64,000 nt of DNA from Gammaproteobacteria bacterium UBA7449 (lineage in GTDB: Bacteria > Pseudomonadota > Gammaproteobacteria > Pseudomonadales > Pseudohongiellaceae): assembly GCA_002477465.1 (NCBI GenBank), contig DLPV01000019.1, positions 19,849-83,848 on the forward strand. Direction: 5' to 3'. The notes beneath the pieces were generated by a model. The model did no database searches, was not told the origin of the DNA, and was given only the letters and a program-made list of their open reading frames with translations. Positions 17,928 through 26,723 of this stretch are shown here, piece by piece. Numbering within the stretch: position 1 is the first letter of the stretch; every line of letters begins with the position of its first letter. Position numbers and translations under genes: made by a program.

Positions 17928-20668
17928 GCCAGTTTCTCCATGAAAGTTATTCTAGTATCGGCACCTTTTACGCCAAAGGTAGGTTTGAAAACCATGATCA
18001 TGGCAGGAATCAGGAACAAATCGCACAGCAGCGCAACAAAGATGGCGGCAGAGCCGAAGAATCCCATTTTTGCCATACCGAGGTAGTCGGAAAAACTGAG
18101 CAGGGCGAATCCCAGCCCCAGCACCATAGTGGTGAACATCACGGCCTGGCCGACATCACGAATGGTGGTGATCAGGGATTCACTGATGCTACCAGTTCGG
18201 ATTAGCTCCACTCGATAATGGGTCATGAAGTGGATGGTATCGTCCACGGCGATGCCAATAATAAGCGGCGCGATCAACAGGGTGTCCGTATCCAGGGCAA
18301 TGCCGAGCAATCCCATCAAGCCAAAGCCCAGCAGGGCAGGAATCACGTTTGGTATCATAGCCATCAGTCCACCCTGCAATGAACCCAGGGTGACGATCAT
18401 AATGACGCTGATCACGCCGATGGCGAAGATAAAGCTGGAATACTGAGAGTTGGCCACCTCATCCGCCATGCGCATCAGCAGCGCCATGGAGCCAGTAAGA
18501 TAGACTTCCAGTTCAGGAAACTCCTGTTCCAGACCAGCAAATACTTCGTCAATTTCCACCGAGATTTCATCGAAGAAAAGCTGGTACTGGTAGCTGCCAG
18601 CGTTATAGATATTGAGGGAGATATGTGAGCGACTGTAATCATCGGATACGAGTGCGCGTCGGTCCTCGGGATTGGCGCTGTTAAACAGATACAGCAGCTG
18701 AGAGATCATCTGCTCGTCTTCTGGCACCCGATAATAGGCTGGATCATCATCACTCATGATCTGGTAGGTGTCTTTTACGATGTTGGCCAGGGAGTTGGTG
18801 CGCGTGACCTGATCGGCGTAGCGGCTTTCGATACGGCTCTGTAGTTCGTCGATTGCCTGCATCAGGCGCGGGTTATACAGGCCGTCGGTGGTGTGGGTGT
18901 CTACCATGATGACCATGGACATGGCGCCCGCCATGTTCTCATCGACGGTTTCGTAGGCCACGCGGATGGAGCTGCCTTCTTTAGTGAGCTCGGTCATATT
19001 GGAATCAATCCGAATCAGTGACATGCCGTAGGCGCATACCACAAACAGCGTGCCGAACAGGCCCAACACTACCCAGGGTCGACGAGCGACAATGTAGGGT
19101 ACATAGGAAAGAATCTGTAGCTGCCAGTTCACCACGACATAGGTCATCAAGGAGATGACCGTAATGTATGTACCCACCCACAGTCCGAGCAGGGCATATA
19201 CCGCGATGAAATACACCACGGCGAGGCCCGCTTTCTTGCCAATGTACAATTCGTTCCAGCGCTTTCCGATGCGGTCAGCCAGGCTGGCGTCCTGGGCTTC
19301 TGGTGCCCCGGGATGCCAGACATCCAGCAGGATTGGCAGCAAGACGATGGTAAAAAAGAATGCCATCACCACACCGAAAGCAGACATAAGTCCGAATACC
19401 TGAATCGGCAGCAGGTCGGATGTAGTGAGTGCCAGCACCCCTGCCATGGTGGTGACGGTAGTTACCATGATCGCGAGGCCGGTTTTGCCGTAGGAATGGG
19501 AAAGGGCATCGTAATGGTCCTCACCCTGGCGCCGGTAGCTGAAATAGGCGCTCATGACATGGACACAGTCGGCGATGCCCACCGCAAACACCAGCAGCAC
19601 CGTGAGTGAAATCATCTGAGAAATAGTAACCCCAAGCCACACCGTGATTCCCCAGGTCCAGGCCATGCTGGCGGCGATCGTGACCATGGGCCATAGCACC
19701 GCGCTAAAACTGCGGAACAGGATGTAAAGCAGCAGGGTGAAGATCAGCACCATGACAATACCCAGAGTCATCATCTGATTCAGGGTGTCCATCATGAATT
19801 CCATCATGGGAGGATTGCCGACTGGAAAGAATTCAAACTGATCCGAATACTTCTCATACAGCGCTTTGGTGATGATGTGGAAGTTGGTGTAGCCCAACAT
19901 GTCCACTGATTCAAATGAGACCTCCTGGATCTCAGCGCTCTCATCAAACTCCAGGTCGAAGCTGTCGGCATCAGAGAAGGCATCAAAGTCGACGAAGCTA
20001 TCGTCCAGCACGATGTCAGCGGCATTGACCGCCGGCTCATAGTTCGCAATCGGCTGGGCACCGAAATCGGTCTGAATCATTACTGCGGCATAGCGTGCAT
20101 CGGCGGAGTAAAAGGCGAGCAGATAGTCTTCCTGCTCCATGGCGCGGGCCTTGATGGCTGCCAATTCCTCGGCGGACTGAGGGATCTGTTGGGGGACCAG
20201 ACGATTCGACAGCAGCGTATCGCCCTCGTTTTCCTGATAGCGGATATTGGTAATCGACTGCACCCGGCGCACATGATTGAGTTCATCAAAATCGAGCGCG
20301 ATGCCATTGATTGACTCCGGATAATCTGCCGGGTCCAATTGCTGCCAGTAGCGCAGATCATCAGTGAGTTGCTGGATTGCCAACAGGGATTCGCGCGAAA
20401 ATACGTCCCCGTCTTTGGCCCGATACACCAGGAACACAGAGTCGTCACTGCCGAACTGGCGACGGTATTCATTCAAGGCCATCATGGACGGATCTTCCTG
20501 ATCCAGGAAGCTGTCGGTGGTCATGTCCAGTTCAGTGCGAGTGTAAATTCCCCACACCATCATGGCGCTGATTACGATCAGGCCAGTGAGGACAAATTGC
20601 TTATAGCGCAACACCCGGTTGGGTGCCTGCGCAAAAGCATCACTGAGCGCGATTAAGATTCTCTCCAT
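17924..20668 (-). CDS. MMPL/RND family transporter
   Basis: 914 residues with the MMPL (SSD-containing) architecture: TM1 near residue 30, a large periplasmic loop to about residue 300, a cluster of five TMs (about 300-430), another TM set near 475-520, a second periplasmic loop, and a final set of five TMs from about 735. The internal symmetry is clear. MMPL proteins move lipids or hydrophobic compounds with proton drive. First gene of the MMPL / LolA-like / barrel operon, which together could form an inner-membrane pump, periplasmic carrier and outer-membrane partner. Its start is ATG 20668. Confidence 0.88.
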   Translation of the reverse strand: MERILIALSDAFAQAPNRVLRYKQFVLTGLIVISAMMVWGIYTRTELDMTTDSFLDQEDPSMMALNEYRRQFGSDDSVFLVYRAKDGDVFSRESLLAIQQLTDDLRYWQQLDPADYPESINGIALDFDELNHVRRVQSITNIRYQENEGDTLLSNRLVPQQIPQSAEELAAIKARAMEQEDYLLAFYSADARYAAVMIQTDFGAQPIANYEPAVNAADIVLDDSFVDFDAFSDADSFDLEFDESAEIQEVSFESVDMLGYTNFHIITKALYEKYSDQFEFFPVGNPPMMEFMMDTLNQMMTLGIVMVLIFTLLLYILFRSFSAVLWPMVTIAASMAWTWGITVWLGVTISQMISLTVLLVFAVGIADCVHVMSAYFSYRRQGEDHYDALSHSYGKTGLAIMVTTVTTMAGVLALTTSDLLPIQVFGLMSAFGVVMAFFFTIVLLPILLDVWHPGAPEAQDASLADRIGKRWNELYIGKKAGLAVVYFIAVYALLGLWVGTYITVISLMTYVVVNWQLQILSYVPYIVARRPWVVLGLFGTLFVVCAYGMSLIRIDSNMTELTKEGSSIRVAYETVDENMAGAMSMVIMVDTHTTDGLYNPRLMQAIDELQSRIESRYADQVTRTNSLANIVKDTYQIMSDDDPAYYRVPEDEQMISQLLYLFNSANPEDRRALVSDDYSRSHISLNIYNAGSYQYQLFFDEISVEIDEVFAGLEQEFPELEVYLTGSMALLMRMADEVANSQYSSFIFAIGVISVIMIVTLGSLQGGLMAMIPNVIPALLGFGLMGLLGIALDTDTLLIAPLIIGIAVDDTIHFMTHYRVELIRTGSISESLITTIRDVGQAVMFTTMVLGLGFALLSFSDYLGMAKMGFFGSAAIFVALLCDLFLIPAMIMVFKPTFGVKGADTRITFMEKLA

Positions 20669-20907
20669 GGTTACTGCTCCTAAGGTGCCTTAGGCATCGG
20701 CCCTGAGTTATTGTGAGTCCCGAGGCTGCAGGGAAATCCCGCAGGCTGTCTCTTTTTGTTTATTGCCCAGTTGCTTGCCCATAAAGTCGTTTAAAGCGAA
20801 TAAACGGTTCAATATGAAACTGGCAGGGTCGAAAGGGTCTGTGTGCCCCTTTGAAGTCTATTAATGATAACTGTTGCAGGCGCTACACGCACTCAGGGCT
20901 GTGAATT

Positions 20908-21222
20908 CTATGGGCACTGGTATACATCGAAACGCTGCTGGCCATCGGTAACCTCATTGGTGGCGACGATGACGTTACCTCCCATGTCACCTGCCTCATT
21001 CCGGGCCAGGGTGAATAATTCGTTCTGTTGGCGTTCGCTGCTGCGCTCGATAAGCAGCAACCGATCCATGGTCGAGGAGCTGGCCCGTCCTATGGCTTCA
21101 CAGTTACTGACCTGCGATATTGATCGAATTTCAACCTGCTGGCCAGCGGCGGTGAGCTGTACCCAACTGCTGCAGGCAGCAAATGTCAGAAACGAAACAG
21201 AAGTGGAGAGAACTCTAAACAT
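20908..21222 (-). CDS. DUF4156-like lipoprotein
   Basis: 104 residues starting MFRVLSTSVSF, with lipobox FAAC. Start ATG 21222 is chosen because GAGGG lies 8 bp upstream and the first ATG of the longer frame gives a non-signal start. The mature chain has the DUF4156 pattern: SWVQLTAAGQQVEI, then VSNCEAIG, and a run ending MGGNVIVATNEVTDGQQRFDVYQCP with a conserved terminal Cys. DUF4156 proteins are small envelope lipoproteins of unknown role. It is alone, divergent from the FAD oxidase gene. Confidence 0.75.
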   Translation of the reverse strand: MFRVLSTSVSFLTFAACSSWVQLTAAGQQVEIRSISQVSNCEAIGRASSSTMDRLLLIERSSERQQNELFTLARNEAGDMGGNVIVATNEVTDGQQRFDVYQCP

Positions 21223-21367
21223 GGTGGCTACCCTCTGATGATTGGGTGGCTTGCTATTCACGCCAGATTTGGCAAACTGCCGGCGACCAGCCCAATGGAT
21301 TAAGGGCTATGTTACCATCTCCCAGTTCCCAAATTCGCTTACAAGGTCAATAAAAGAGCAGCATATT

Positions 21368-22762
21368 TTGACTTCCCCTGTCGACACAGATCTGATGGAT
21401 CAGCTCAAAGCCATTGTTGGTCCCGCTGGATTCCGTGAAGGCGAGGATATTGATCTCAAGAACTATAGGGACTGGATGGGGGCGAGATCGATTCGCCCCC
21501 CGCTGTTGCTGCGACCCGCTTCGACCCAGCAGGTTTCCGCTATCCTTAAGGCCTGTCATGCGTCCGGGCAGGCAGTTGCGCCGCAGGGTGGTATGACTGG
21601 CCTGGTATCTGCCGCTGCACCGCAGGAGAATGAAATTGCCCTTAGCCTCGAACGCATGAAGCAGGTAATAGAGGTAGATCCGGTTACCGCCACCATGACA
21701 GTTGAGGCTGGGGTGGAGCTGCAGACAATTCAGGAGCAAGCCGACAGTCTTGAGCTGCTGTTTCCCCTGGACCTGGGCGCTAGAGGCAGCTGCACGATTG
21801 GCGGCAACCTGTCGACCAACGCAGGTGGCAACCGGGTAATCCGCTACGGTATGACCCGTGACCTCGTGGTTGGTTTGGAGGCAGTGCTACCGGATGGCAC
21901 TATCATAGATGGCATTCATAAATTGCGTAAAAACAATACGGGTTACGATCTCAAACAGTTGTTCATCGGCAGCGAAGGCACATTAGGGGTCATCACTCGC
22001 GCTGTGCTTAAACTGGCGCCAAAACCAAGCAGTCAGTCAGTTGCACTATGTGGGGTTGAGAATTTCGACAAGGTTTCAGCGCTGCTTGTGCACATGCAGT
22101 CTGCGCTCGGGGCAAACCTGACTGCTTTCGAGGTGCTGTGGAATAATACCTATCGTCTGGTTGATGAGAAGGTGCCGCATGTCACTGTTCCGTTAGAAGC
22201 AGAACATGCGTACTATGTTTTAGTTGAGAGTATGGGGTCTAATACTGACAATGATGCCGAGTTATTTGTCGATGCATTGGGTGAGGCCAGTGAGCAGGGA
22301 CTGGTAGTTGATGCGGTAATCGCTGATTCTGATACCAAGATCGGTAGCCTGTGGGCGGTGAGAGATGGTGCTGCAGAAGTGATGGGTATCGGCTTCATGC
22401 ATGCCTATGACGTGAGCCTTGATATCGCCGACATGGGATATTTTGGCGAAGAAGTTGAACGATGTCTGCGTGAGGTGTGGCCCGATGCGGTGATGGGACT
22501 ATTTGGGCACATTGGCGATGGTAATGTGCATATCATTATCAACATAGGCCCAGACACGAAGTCCCTGCACCTGCAGATTGACGAGGTGATTTACAGACTG
22601 ATTCAGGAGCTGAATGGTTCAGTCTCCGCTGAACATGGTATCGGCGTGATGAAGAAGCCCTTTCTTGGCTATAGCAAGAGCGAGGCAGAGATCATGCTGA
22701 TGCAAACTTTAAAGCAAGCCATAGATCCCAAGGGTATTCTTAACCCTGGCCGGATTTTTTAA
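21368..22762 (+). CDS. FAD-linked oxidase (GlcD / D-2-hydroxyglutarate dehydrogenase type)
   Basis: 464 residues from TTG 21368; an in-frame ATG at 21395 is a possible alternative start. The FAD-binding PCMH domain is seen in PQGGMTGLVSAAAP, and the C-terminal FAD-oxidase domain in GHIGDGNVHIIINI and SAEHGIGVMKKPF, which carries the metal or substrate His. It is an oxidase or dehydrogenase of a D-2-hydroxy acid such as D-lactate, glycolate or D-2-hydroxyglutarate; which one cannot be decided from sequence. The SDR gene follows after 21 bp, which suggests one operon. Confidence 0.88.
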   Translation: MTSPVDTDLMDQLKAIVGPAGFREGEDIDLKNYRDWMGARSIRPPLLLRPASTQQVSAILKACHASGQAVAPQGGMTGLVSAAAPQENEIALSLERMKQVIEVDPVTATMTVEAGVELQTIQEQADSLELLFPLDLGARGSCTIGGNLSTNAGGNRVIRYGMTRDLVVGLEAVLPDGTIIDGIHKLRKNNTGYDLKQLFIGSEGTLGVITRAVLKLAPKPSSQSVALCGVENFDKVSALLVHMQSALGANLTAFEVLWNNTYRLVDEKVPHVTVPLEAEHAYYVLVESMGSNTDNDAELFVDALGEASEQGLVVDAVIADSDTKIGSLWAVRDGAAEVMGIGFMHAYDVSLDIADMGYFGEEVERCLREVWPDAVMGLFGHIGDGNVHIIINIGPDTKSLHLQIDEVIYRLIQELNGSVSAEHGIGVMKKPFLGYSKSEAEIMLMQTLKQAIDPKGILNPGRIF

Positions 22763-22783
22763 AATCAAAACAGGGAGTAAGAC

Positions 22784-23509
22784 ATGCCAAACAACAACCT
22801 TGAAGGCAAGAACGTAGTCATCATTGGTGGCACTGCAGGCATTGGCCTGGCCGCTGCTAAAATGGCCAGTGAGTTAGGTGCCAATGTGTGGGCAGCCGGG
22901 CGATCCGAGGGGCATATTGCCACTGCCAAAGAAGTAAGTGGTGGCAGCTTCGAGGTCAGGCAGGCCGATACCCATGATGCCGAAGCGCTCGATGCGATCT
23001 TCAAGGAAGCTGGGCAAATTCATCATCTGGTATCCGCTGCAGTGGGCGGCGAACGTACCCTGCTACCATTCCTGCAGCAAACCCAGGAGCAATTCCAGGC
23101 CGCCTATGACAAGCTTTGGGGTTATTGTAACGTGGTGCGCGTCGGTGCTCCCTACCTTGAGGACGATGGGGCAATCACCCTCGTAAGTGGCTCACCCGCA
23201 CGCAAGCTGGCAGTGGGGCAATCTCCCTTGAGTTGTGTTGGCGCCTCGGTGGAAAACCTGGTGCGTTGCCTGGCACTGGAATTGGCGCCGATCAGAGTCA
23301 ACGTGGTTTCGCCAGGGACCATCGACACAGCAATGTTTGACCACTTTGGTGAGGAAAAACAAGAGCGCCTCAATGCGATGACTGCATCGCACCTCATCAA
23401 GCGGGCAGGAACCTCGGAAGAGGTAGCCTCGGGTATCCTGTTTGTGATGCAGAATGAATTCGCCACGGGCACGACTGTCGATGTCGATGGTGGACGCTTG
23501 CTGAGTTAG
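22784..23509 (+). CDS. Short-chain dehydrogenase-like protein lacking the catalytic Tyr and Lys
   Basis: 241 residues. The nucleotide-binding motif is complete: GGTAGIG (residues 15-21). The cofactor Arg (AAGR near residue 40) suggests NADP(H). However, the active-site YxxxK is absent. Aligning VENLVRCLALELAPIRVNVVSPG with the family puts Leu149 at the Tyr position and Gly153 at the Lys position. The NNAG motif is also replaced by SAAVGG. Ser135 is still present. It may be a non-catalytic SDR, a regulator, or an enzyme using other residues. It follows the FAD-linked oxidase and precedes a nitroreductase, with an ACAGGGAG ribosome site before the ATG. Confidence 0.9.
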   Translation: MPNNNLEGKNVVIIGGTAGIGLAAAKMASELGANVWAAGRSEGHIATAKEVSGGSFEVRQADTHDAEALDAIFKEAGQIHHLVSAAVGGERTLLPFLQQTQEQFQAAYDKLWGYCNVVRVGAPYLEDDGAITLVSGSPARKLAVGQSPLSCVGASVENLVRCLALELAPIRVNVVSPGTIDTAMFDHFGEEKQERLNAMTASHLIKRAGTSEEVASGILFVMQNEFATGTTVDVDGGRLLS

Positions 23510-23560
23510 ATCCATCAAGTCATGCGAATGAGAAAATAGAGCTAATTACTGGAGCAACAA

Positions 23561-24265
23561 GTGGTAGATGTAGCTGAGAATCTGGGCGTTGACCCAGACC
23601 TGAGTCTGATTGATGCGGTTTATGCCCGTCGATCTGTGCGCGGTTATCTGGATAAGGAAGTGCCGCAGAATGTGCTGAATCGGATTTTTGAAATCGCCCA
23701 GCAGTCACCATCTAATTGCAATGTGCAGCCCTGGAAGGTGTACGTGGCCTCAGGTGAACTGAAAGAGCGTCTGCGCAAGCAGATGGTTGAGAATACCGTT
23801 GGCGCGGTACCACCTAACCCCGACTATGAATATCGCGGCGACTTTGCCGATGAGTATCGAACCCGGCAAGTGGAATGTGCCGTGGCACTGTATTCGAAAA
23901 TGGGCATCGAGCGCGGTGATAAAGAAGGGCGAATGCGGGCGGTGCTGCGCAACTTCGAGTTTTTTGACGCGCCTTACATCGCTTTTATCGGTATGAATCC
24001 TAATTTTGGCACCACTGTCGCCATCGATGTTGGCATGTGGGCACAGACCCTGATGTTGACCATGGTGGCTTTCGGCCTGCACAGCTGCCCTATGGGTACT
24101 ATGCGCAACTACCCGGATATGGTGCGAGATGCCTTCGATATTCAGGATGGTACGAAAATATTATTCGGGATAAGCTTCGGCTACGAAGATCCAGCGGTCC
24201 CGGCTAACGAAACCCGAACCACCAGGGACTCCATCTCTACCAATATAGTATTCAAATCGGCTTAG
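23561..24265 (+). CDS. Nitroreductase family protein
   Basis: 234 residues from GTG 23561, with GGAG 7 bp upstream deciding the start. The FMN-binding pattern is RRSVRGYLDKEVP (about residue 27) and QQSPSNCNVQPWKVYV (about 46-62), typical of the nitroreductase family. The C-terminal FGYEDPAVPAN is the usual P-x-E region. It reduces nitro or quinone-like compounds with NAD(P)H and FMN. Follows the SDR gene, with a small receiver-like gene downstream (7 bp), so the four genes probably share transcription. Confidence 0.9.
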   Translation: MVDVAENLGVDPDLSLIDAVYARRSVRGYLDKEVPQNVLNRIFEIAQQSPSNCNVQPWKVYVASGELKERLRKQMVENTVGAVPPNPDYEYRGDFADEYRTRQVECAVALYSKMGIERGDKEGRMRAVLRNFEFFDAPYIAFIGMNPNFGTTVAIDVGMWAQTLMLTMVAFGLHSCPMGTMRNYPDMVRDAFDIQDGTKILFGISFGYEDPAVPANETRTTRDSISTNIVFKSA

Positions 24266-24271
24266 CAGTCT

Positions 24272-24757
24272 ATGAGCTTTAAACCTGTCGTTCTGTTGTA
24301 TGACCTCGATAATGAATTGGTCGACGAGTGCTCCACACTCATCGGCCACACTGGCTTGTACACTACGATCAACACCTATAATGAAACCAACGCGCTGGAA
24401 GTCATTCAGCAGTACAATCGGGGATATGGTCTGCTGACAAACCGTCTGTCCTGTGTGATTACCGGCTGGAATAGCTACAAGAAGCCGAGGGATCAACTGC
24501 TGTTCAAGATGAGAACACAGGAGAAGCGCAGCCCATTTCGTGGTCCAACGCCTGTCATCATAATTACTGAAGATCATCGCCTGGACTTGCGACAACTGGC
24601 TCTTGACCCAATAGACGGTTATGTTGCTGCCTACCTGCATGCCGATGATTTTCAGGAACACATCAGCGATATTTTGCACAAGATCGTGTTCGGCAACCGG
24701 GCCCATGAGATGAACTCCATAGCCTATGCCAAGCTCCAGCGCGAGCAGGATGAGTGA
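24272..24757 (+). CDS. Degenerate receiver-domain-like protein
   Basis: 161 residues resembling a CheY-like receiver fold: VVLLYDLDNEL at the start, a beta-alpha pattern, then TPVIIITEDH near residue 90 and GYVAAYLHADDF near 113. The phosphoacceptor position is not Asp: the strand reads SCVITGWNSYKKP. The conserved Lys at the end of beta5 is replaced as well (YLHADD). This suggests a phosphorylation-independent receiver, or a different Rossmann-like protein. It starts 7 bp after the nitroreductase gene. No output domain. Confidence 0.65.
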   Translation: MSFKPVVLLYDLDNELVDECSTLIGHTGLYTTINTYNETNALEVIQQYNRGYGLLTNRLSCVITGWNSYKKPRDQLLFKMRTQEKRSPFRGPTPVIIITEDHRLDLRQLALDPIDGYVAAYLHADDFQEHISDILHKIVFGNRAHEMNSIAYAKLQREQDE

Positions 24758-24807
24758 CCCCGCAAGCGGATGGATTGCAGGCACTCGCCTGCCAAGGAGA
24801 AATGAAT

Positions 24808-24993
24808 ATGCAAGCAACGATGCAACTTTTCGGCATTATGATGGCTGTCATGCTGCCTGTTAGCTTCATCGTGTTTATCACGGAATATTTCAAACTCAAG
24901 AAGAACACCAGTGCGCAACTCGGAGACCTGCAGAAAGAGTTGGAAAAGCATTCAACCAAGGAGCTCATGCAGGAAGTGGTCGCGCTTAAGTAG
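24808..24993 (+). CDS. Small single-pass membrane protein
   Basis: 61 residues starting MQATMQLFG. A single TM segment (IMMAVMLPVSFIVFIT) is followed by a charged, helical tail (EYFKLKKNTSAQLGDLQKELEKH). Start ATG 24808 is preferred over ATG 24802 because AAGGAG is spaced 7-8 bp from it. It ends near a bidirectional hairpin. Not recognised; the tail may form a coiled coil. Confidence 0.6.
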   Translation: MQATMQLFGIMMAVMLPVSFIVFITEYFKLKKNTSAQLGDLQKELEKHSTKELMQEVVALK

Positions 24994-25165
24994 AGGATTT
25001 TCGTGCTTGAGAGCATCGTGACTGACCGCAGCTTCGATCTGGAGAGAAAGATCGGCAATCTATGAAGGTAGCAAGTCACATTGGTGAGTCACTCAGGTCG
25101 TAAACCTTACCTCAGGTCCGTAAGCAAAAGAGCTGGTCAGCTAAGCCTGCCTAAATCGCACAACG

Positions 25166-25207
25166 AAAAAAGCCGCTTACGCGCAGATGGTCGCGAAAGC
25201 GGCTTTT
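25166..25207. terminator. Bidirectional hairpin terminator
   Basis: AAAAGCCGCTT pairs with AAGCGGCTTTT around a loop of about 19 bases. T-runs on both strands fit its position between the convergent small membrane protein gene and the VOC gene. Confidence 0.75.
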
Positions 25208-25259
25208 AGGTTCTGTAAGTTCAGGCGCTGCTGGTTAATATCAGCCGCCCAACTTGGTA

Positions 25260-25637
25260 TCAGGCGGGTTCAGTCATACAGAACACATTCAGCTTGTTGC
25301 CGTCCAGATCGCGAAAATACCCGGCGTAAAAGGTGTCACCACGGGGACCGGCAGCTCCCTCATCCTGGGCGCCAAGCTCAAGCGCCTTCTTGTAAATCGC
25401 ATCCACTTTTTCCTTGCTGTCCACGGCCAGCGCAATCATGACGCCATTACCAACACTGGCAGGATTGCCGTCATGTGGCGTGGTAATTGACAGCGCCGGT
25501 GCCTGTGGGTTCACTGCCCAGGCGATAAAAGATTCCATTTCCATGAAACGAGAGGCGCCCATTTCGGCTAACAGTTCATCGTAAAATTTTGCCGAGTTTT
25601 CCAGGTCGTTGGTACCCAGCGTGACATATCCAATCAT
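25260..25637 (-). CDS. VOC (glyoxalase/bleomycin resistance-like) family protein
   Basis: 125 residues, typical of a single VOC chain. The start is MIGYVTLGTNDLENSAKFYDELL and the C-terminal half has TFYAGYFRDLDGNKLNVF, the second metal-ligand region. These proteins bind a divalent metal and act on small molecules, or bind antibiotics. Ribosome site GGAGGG is 7 bp before ATG. Reads toward the terminator, 22 bp downstream of the tag gene on the same strand. Confidence 0.9.
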   Translation of the reverse strand: MIGYVTLGTNDLENSAKFYDELLAEMGASRFMEMESFIAWAVNPQAPALSITTPHDGNPASVGNGVMIALAVDSKEKVDAIYKKALELGAQDEGAAGPRGDTFYAGYFRDLDGNKLNVFCMTEPA

Positions 25638-25659
25638 GATTTCCCTCCAAGTTTGATTG

Positions 25660-26232
25660 TTAATGTGAGTTTTTCAGTTCCCGGTAGCGGAAACAATTAC
25701 CTGTATGGTCATTGACCAGGCCTGCCGCCTGCATGAAGGCATAGCAGATTGTGCTGCCCACAAATTTGAATCCACGTTTCTTGAGATCCTTTGACATTTC
25801 ATCACTAGTAGCCGTGGAGGCGGGCACATCTTCGCGCAGCTTTCGTTTTCCGTCGATGGTCTTGCTATCCACAAAGGACCAGATGTATTGATCAAAGCTG
25901 CCGAACTCTCGCTGCACCGCCTGACAGGCCTTGGCATTGCTACGAATCGAGTAGAGCTTCAGGCGGTTGCGAATAAGGCCGGCGTCCAGCAGGTGCTTCT
26001 CAATGGTTTTGTCGGTGAGTCGCGCCACCTTATCGATCTCAAAGTTCTTGAAGCATTTGCGATAGTGATCTCGCTTCTTCAGGACGGTGATCCAACTCAG
26101 CCCGGCCTGCTGACCTTCTAGGCAGATAAATTCGAACAGCAGCCGGTCGTCATGAATTGGGACGCCCCATTCCTCGTCATGATAAGCAATGTAAATCTCG
26201 TCTGTGCCTGGCCACCAACAGCGTTTGGTCAT
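25660..26232 (-). CDS. tag: DNA-3-methyladenine glycosylase I
   Basis: 190 residues with the Tag fingerprint: RCWWPG (Cys5 zinc ligand), YHDEEWGVPIHDD (His18), GQQAGLSWITVLKKR (catalytic-pocket Glu/Gln region), GLIRNRLKL, and the C-terminal VNDHTGNC giving the His and Cys that complete the zinc site. It removes 3-methyladenine from alkylated DNA in base-excision repair. Start is ATG 26232. A strong LexA box lies 127 bp upstream (26359-26374), so SOS control is possible, which is not the usual behaviour of tag in E. coli (there it is constitutive). Confidence 0.95.
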   Translation of the reverse strand: MTKRCWWPGTDEIYIAYHDEEWGVPIHDDRLLFEFICLEGQQAGLSWITVLKKRDHYRKCFKNFEIDKVARLTDKTIEKHLLDAGLIRNRLKLYSIRSNAKACQAVQREFGSFDQYIWSFVDSKTIDGKRKLREDVPASTATSDEMSKDLKKRGFKFVGSTICYAFMQAAGLVNDHTGNCFRYRELKNSH

Positions 26233-26723
26233 GGCTTTGGGTTCTTCCTGTCGTTTTTATTCTGGATTCTTGCTTTAAATTCTTATTTTGGTTGCTTGCT
26301 TGTCTAATAGCTGTCTTTATGGGAGGCGTATTAAAAAGTGTCGGTGAACTTCAGAATGCTGTATATAAATACAGTATTCTGATCAAGCGATTTCTCGGCT
26401 CGACGGCACTCAGATCTTCTGTTTTCGCCATGGTAACCACTTGGCTAATTAGTGCAAACCATAAGCAGTTAGCTATCACACGCTGGCGACTATTCTGAGC
26501 CGTCTCTATATTGCTATCAGTGGAGGCGTTCGTCGGCTATCTCGACTTTCGCTGGCAGCGCGCAAAGTTTTGTGCCGGATTTTGCTTCAATGCGGCTTCA
26601 CTTCCTTGGGTTGATCAAGGACAATCCCCGCCTCGAATTACAACAACTTGACTGTGCGCAGCAATTAAGAAATATCAGACAGTGCTCAGTAGAGTATTTG
26701 CCTAAAACAGGAGAGATTGAGAT
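26233..26723. other. Intergenic region without a supported gene
   Basis: About 490 bases between tag and the RidA gene. I see no convincing coding frame. It holds a LexA-type operator and the promoter region of tag. A 22-codon frame starting ATG 26430 downstream of the operator is too short to judge. Confidence 0.6.
26359..26374. promoter_or_regulatory. LexA (SOS) box
   Basis: CTGTATATAAATACAG is CTGT-N8-ACAG with an A/T-only spacer, matching the enterobacterial and gammaproteobacterial LexA consensus. It is followed by TA, also consensus. It lies 127 bp upstream of tag (minus strand). Confidence 0.75.

Noticed and set aside
24161..24817. 218-residue minus-strand frame
   Set aside because: Antisense to the receiver-like gene; no homology-like pattern and the opposite frame has the credible protein.
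26157..26498. 113-residue plus-strand frame with hydrophobic stretch
   Set aside because: Overlaps tag and the LexA site; no ribosome site or family pattern.
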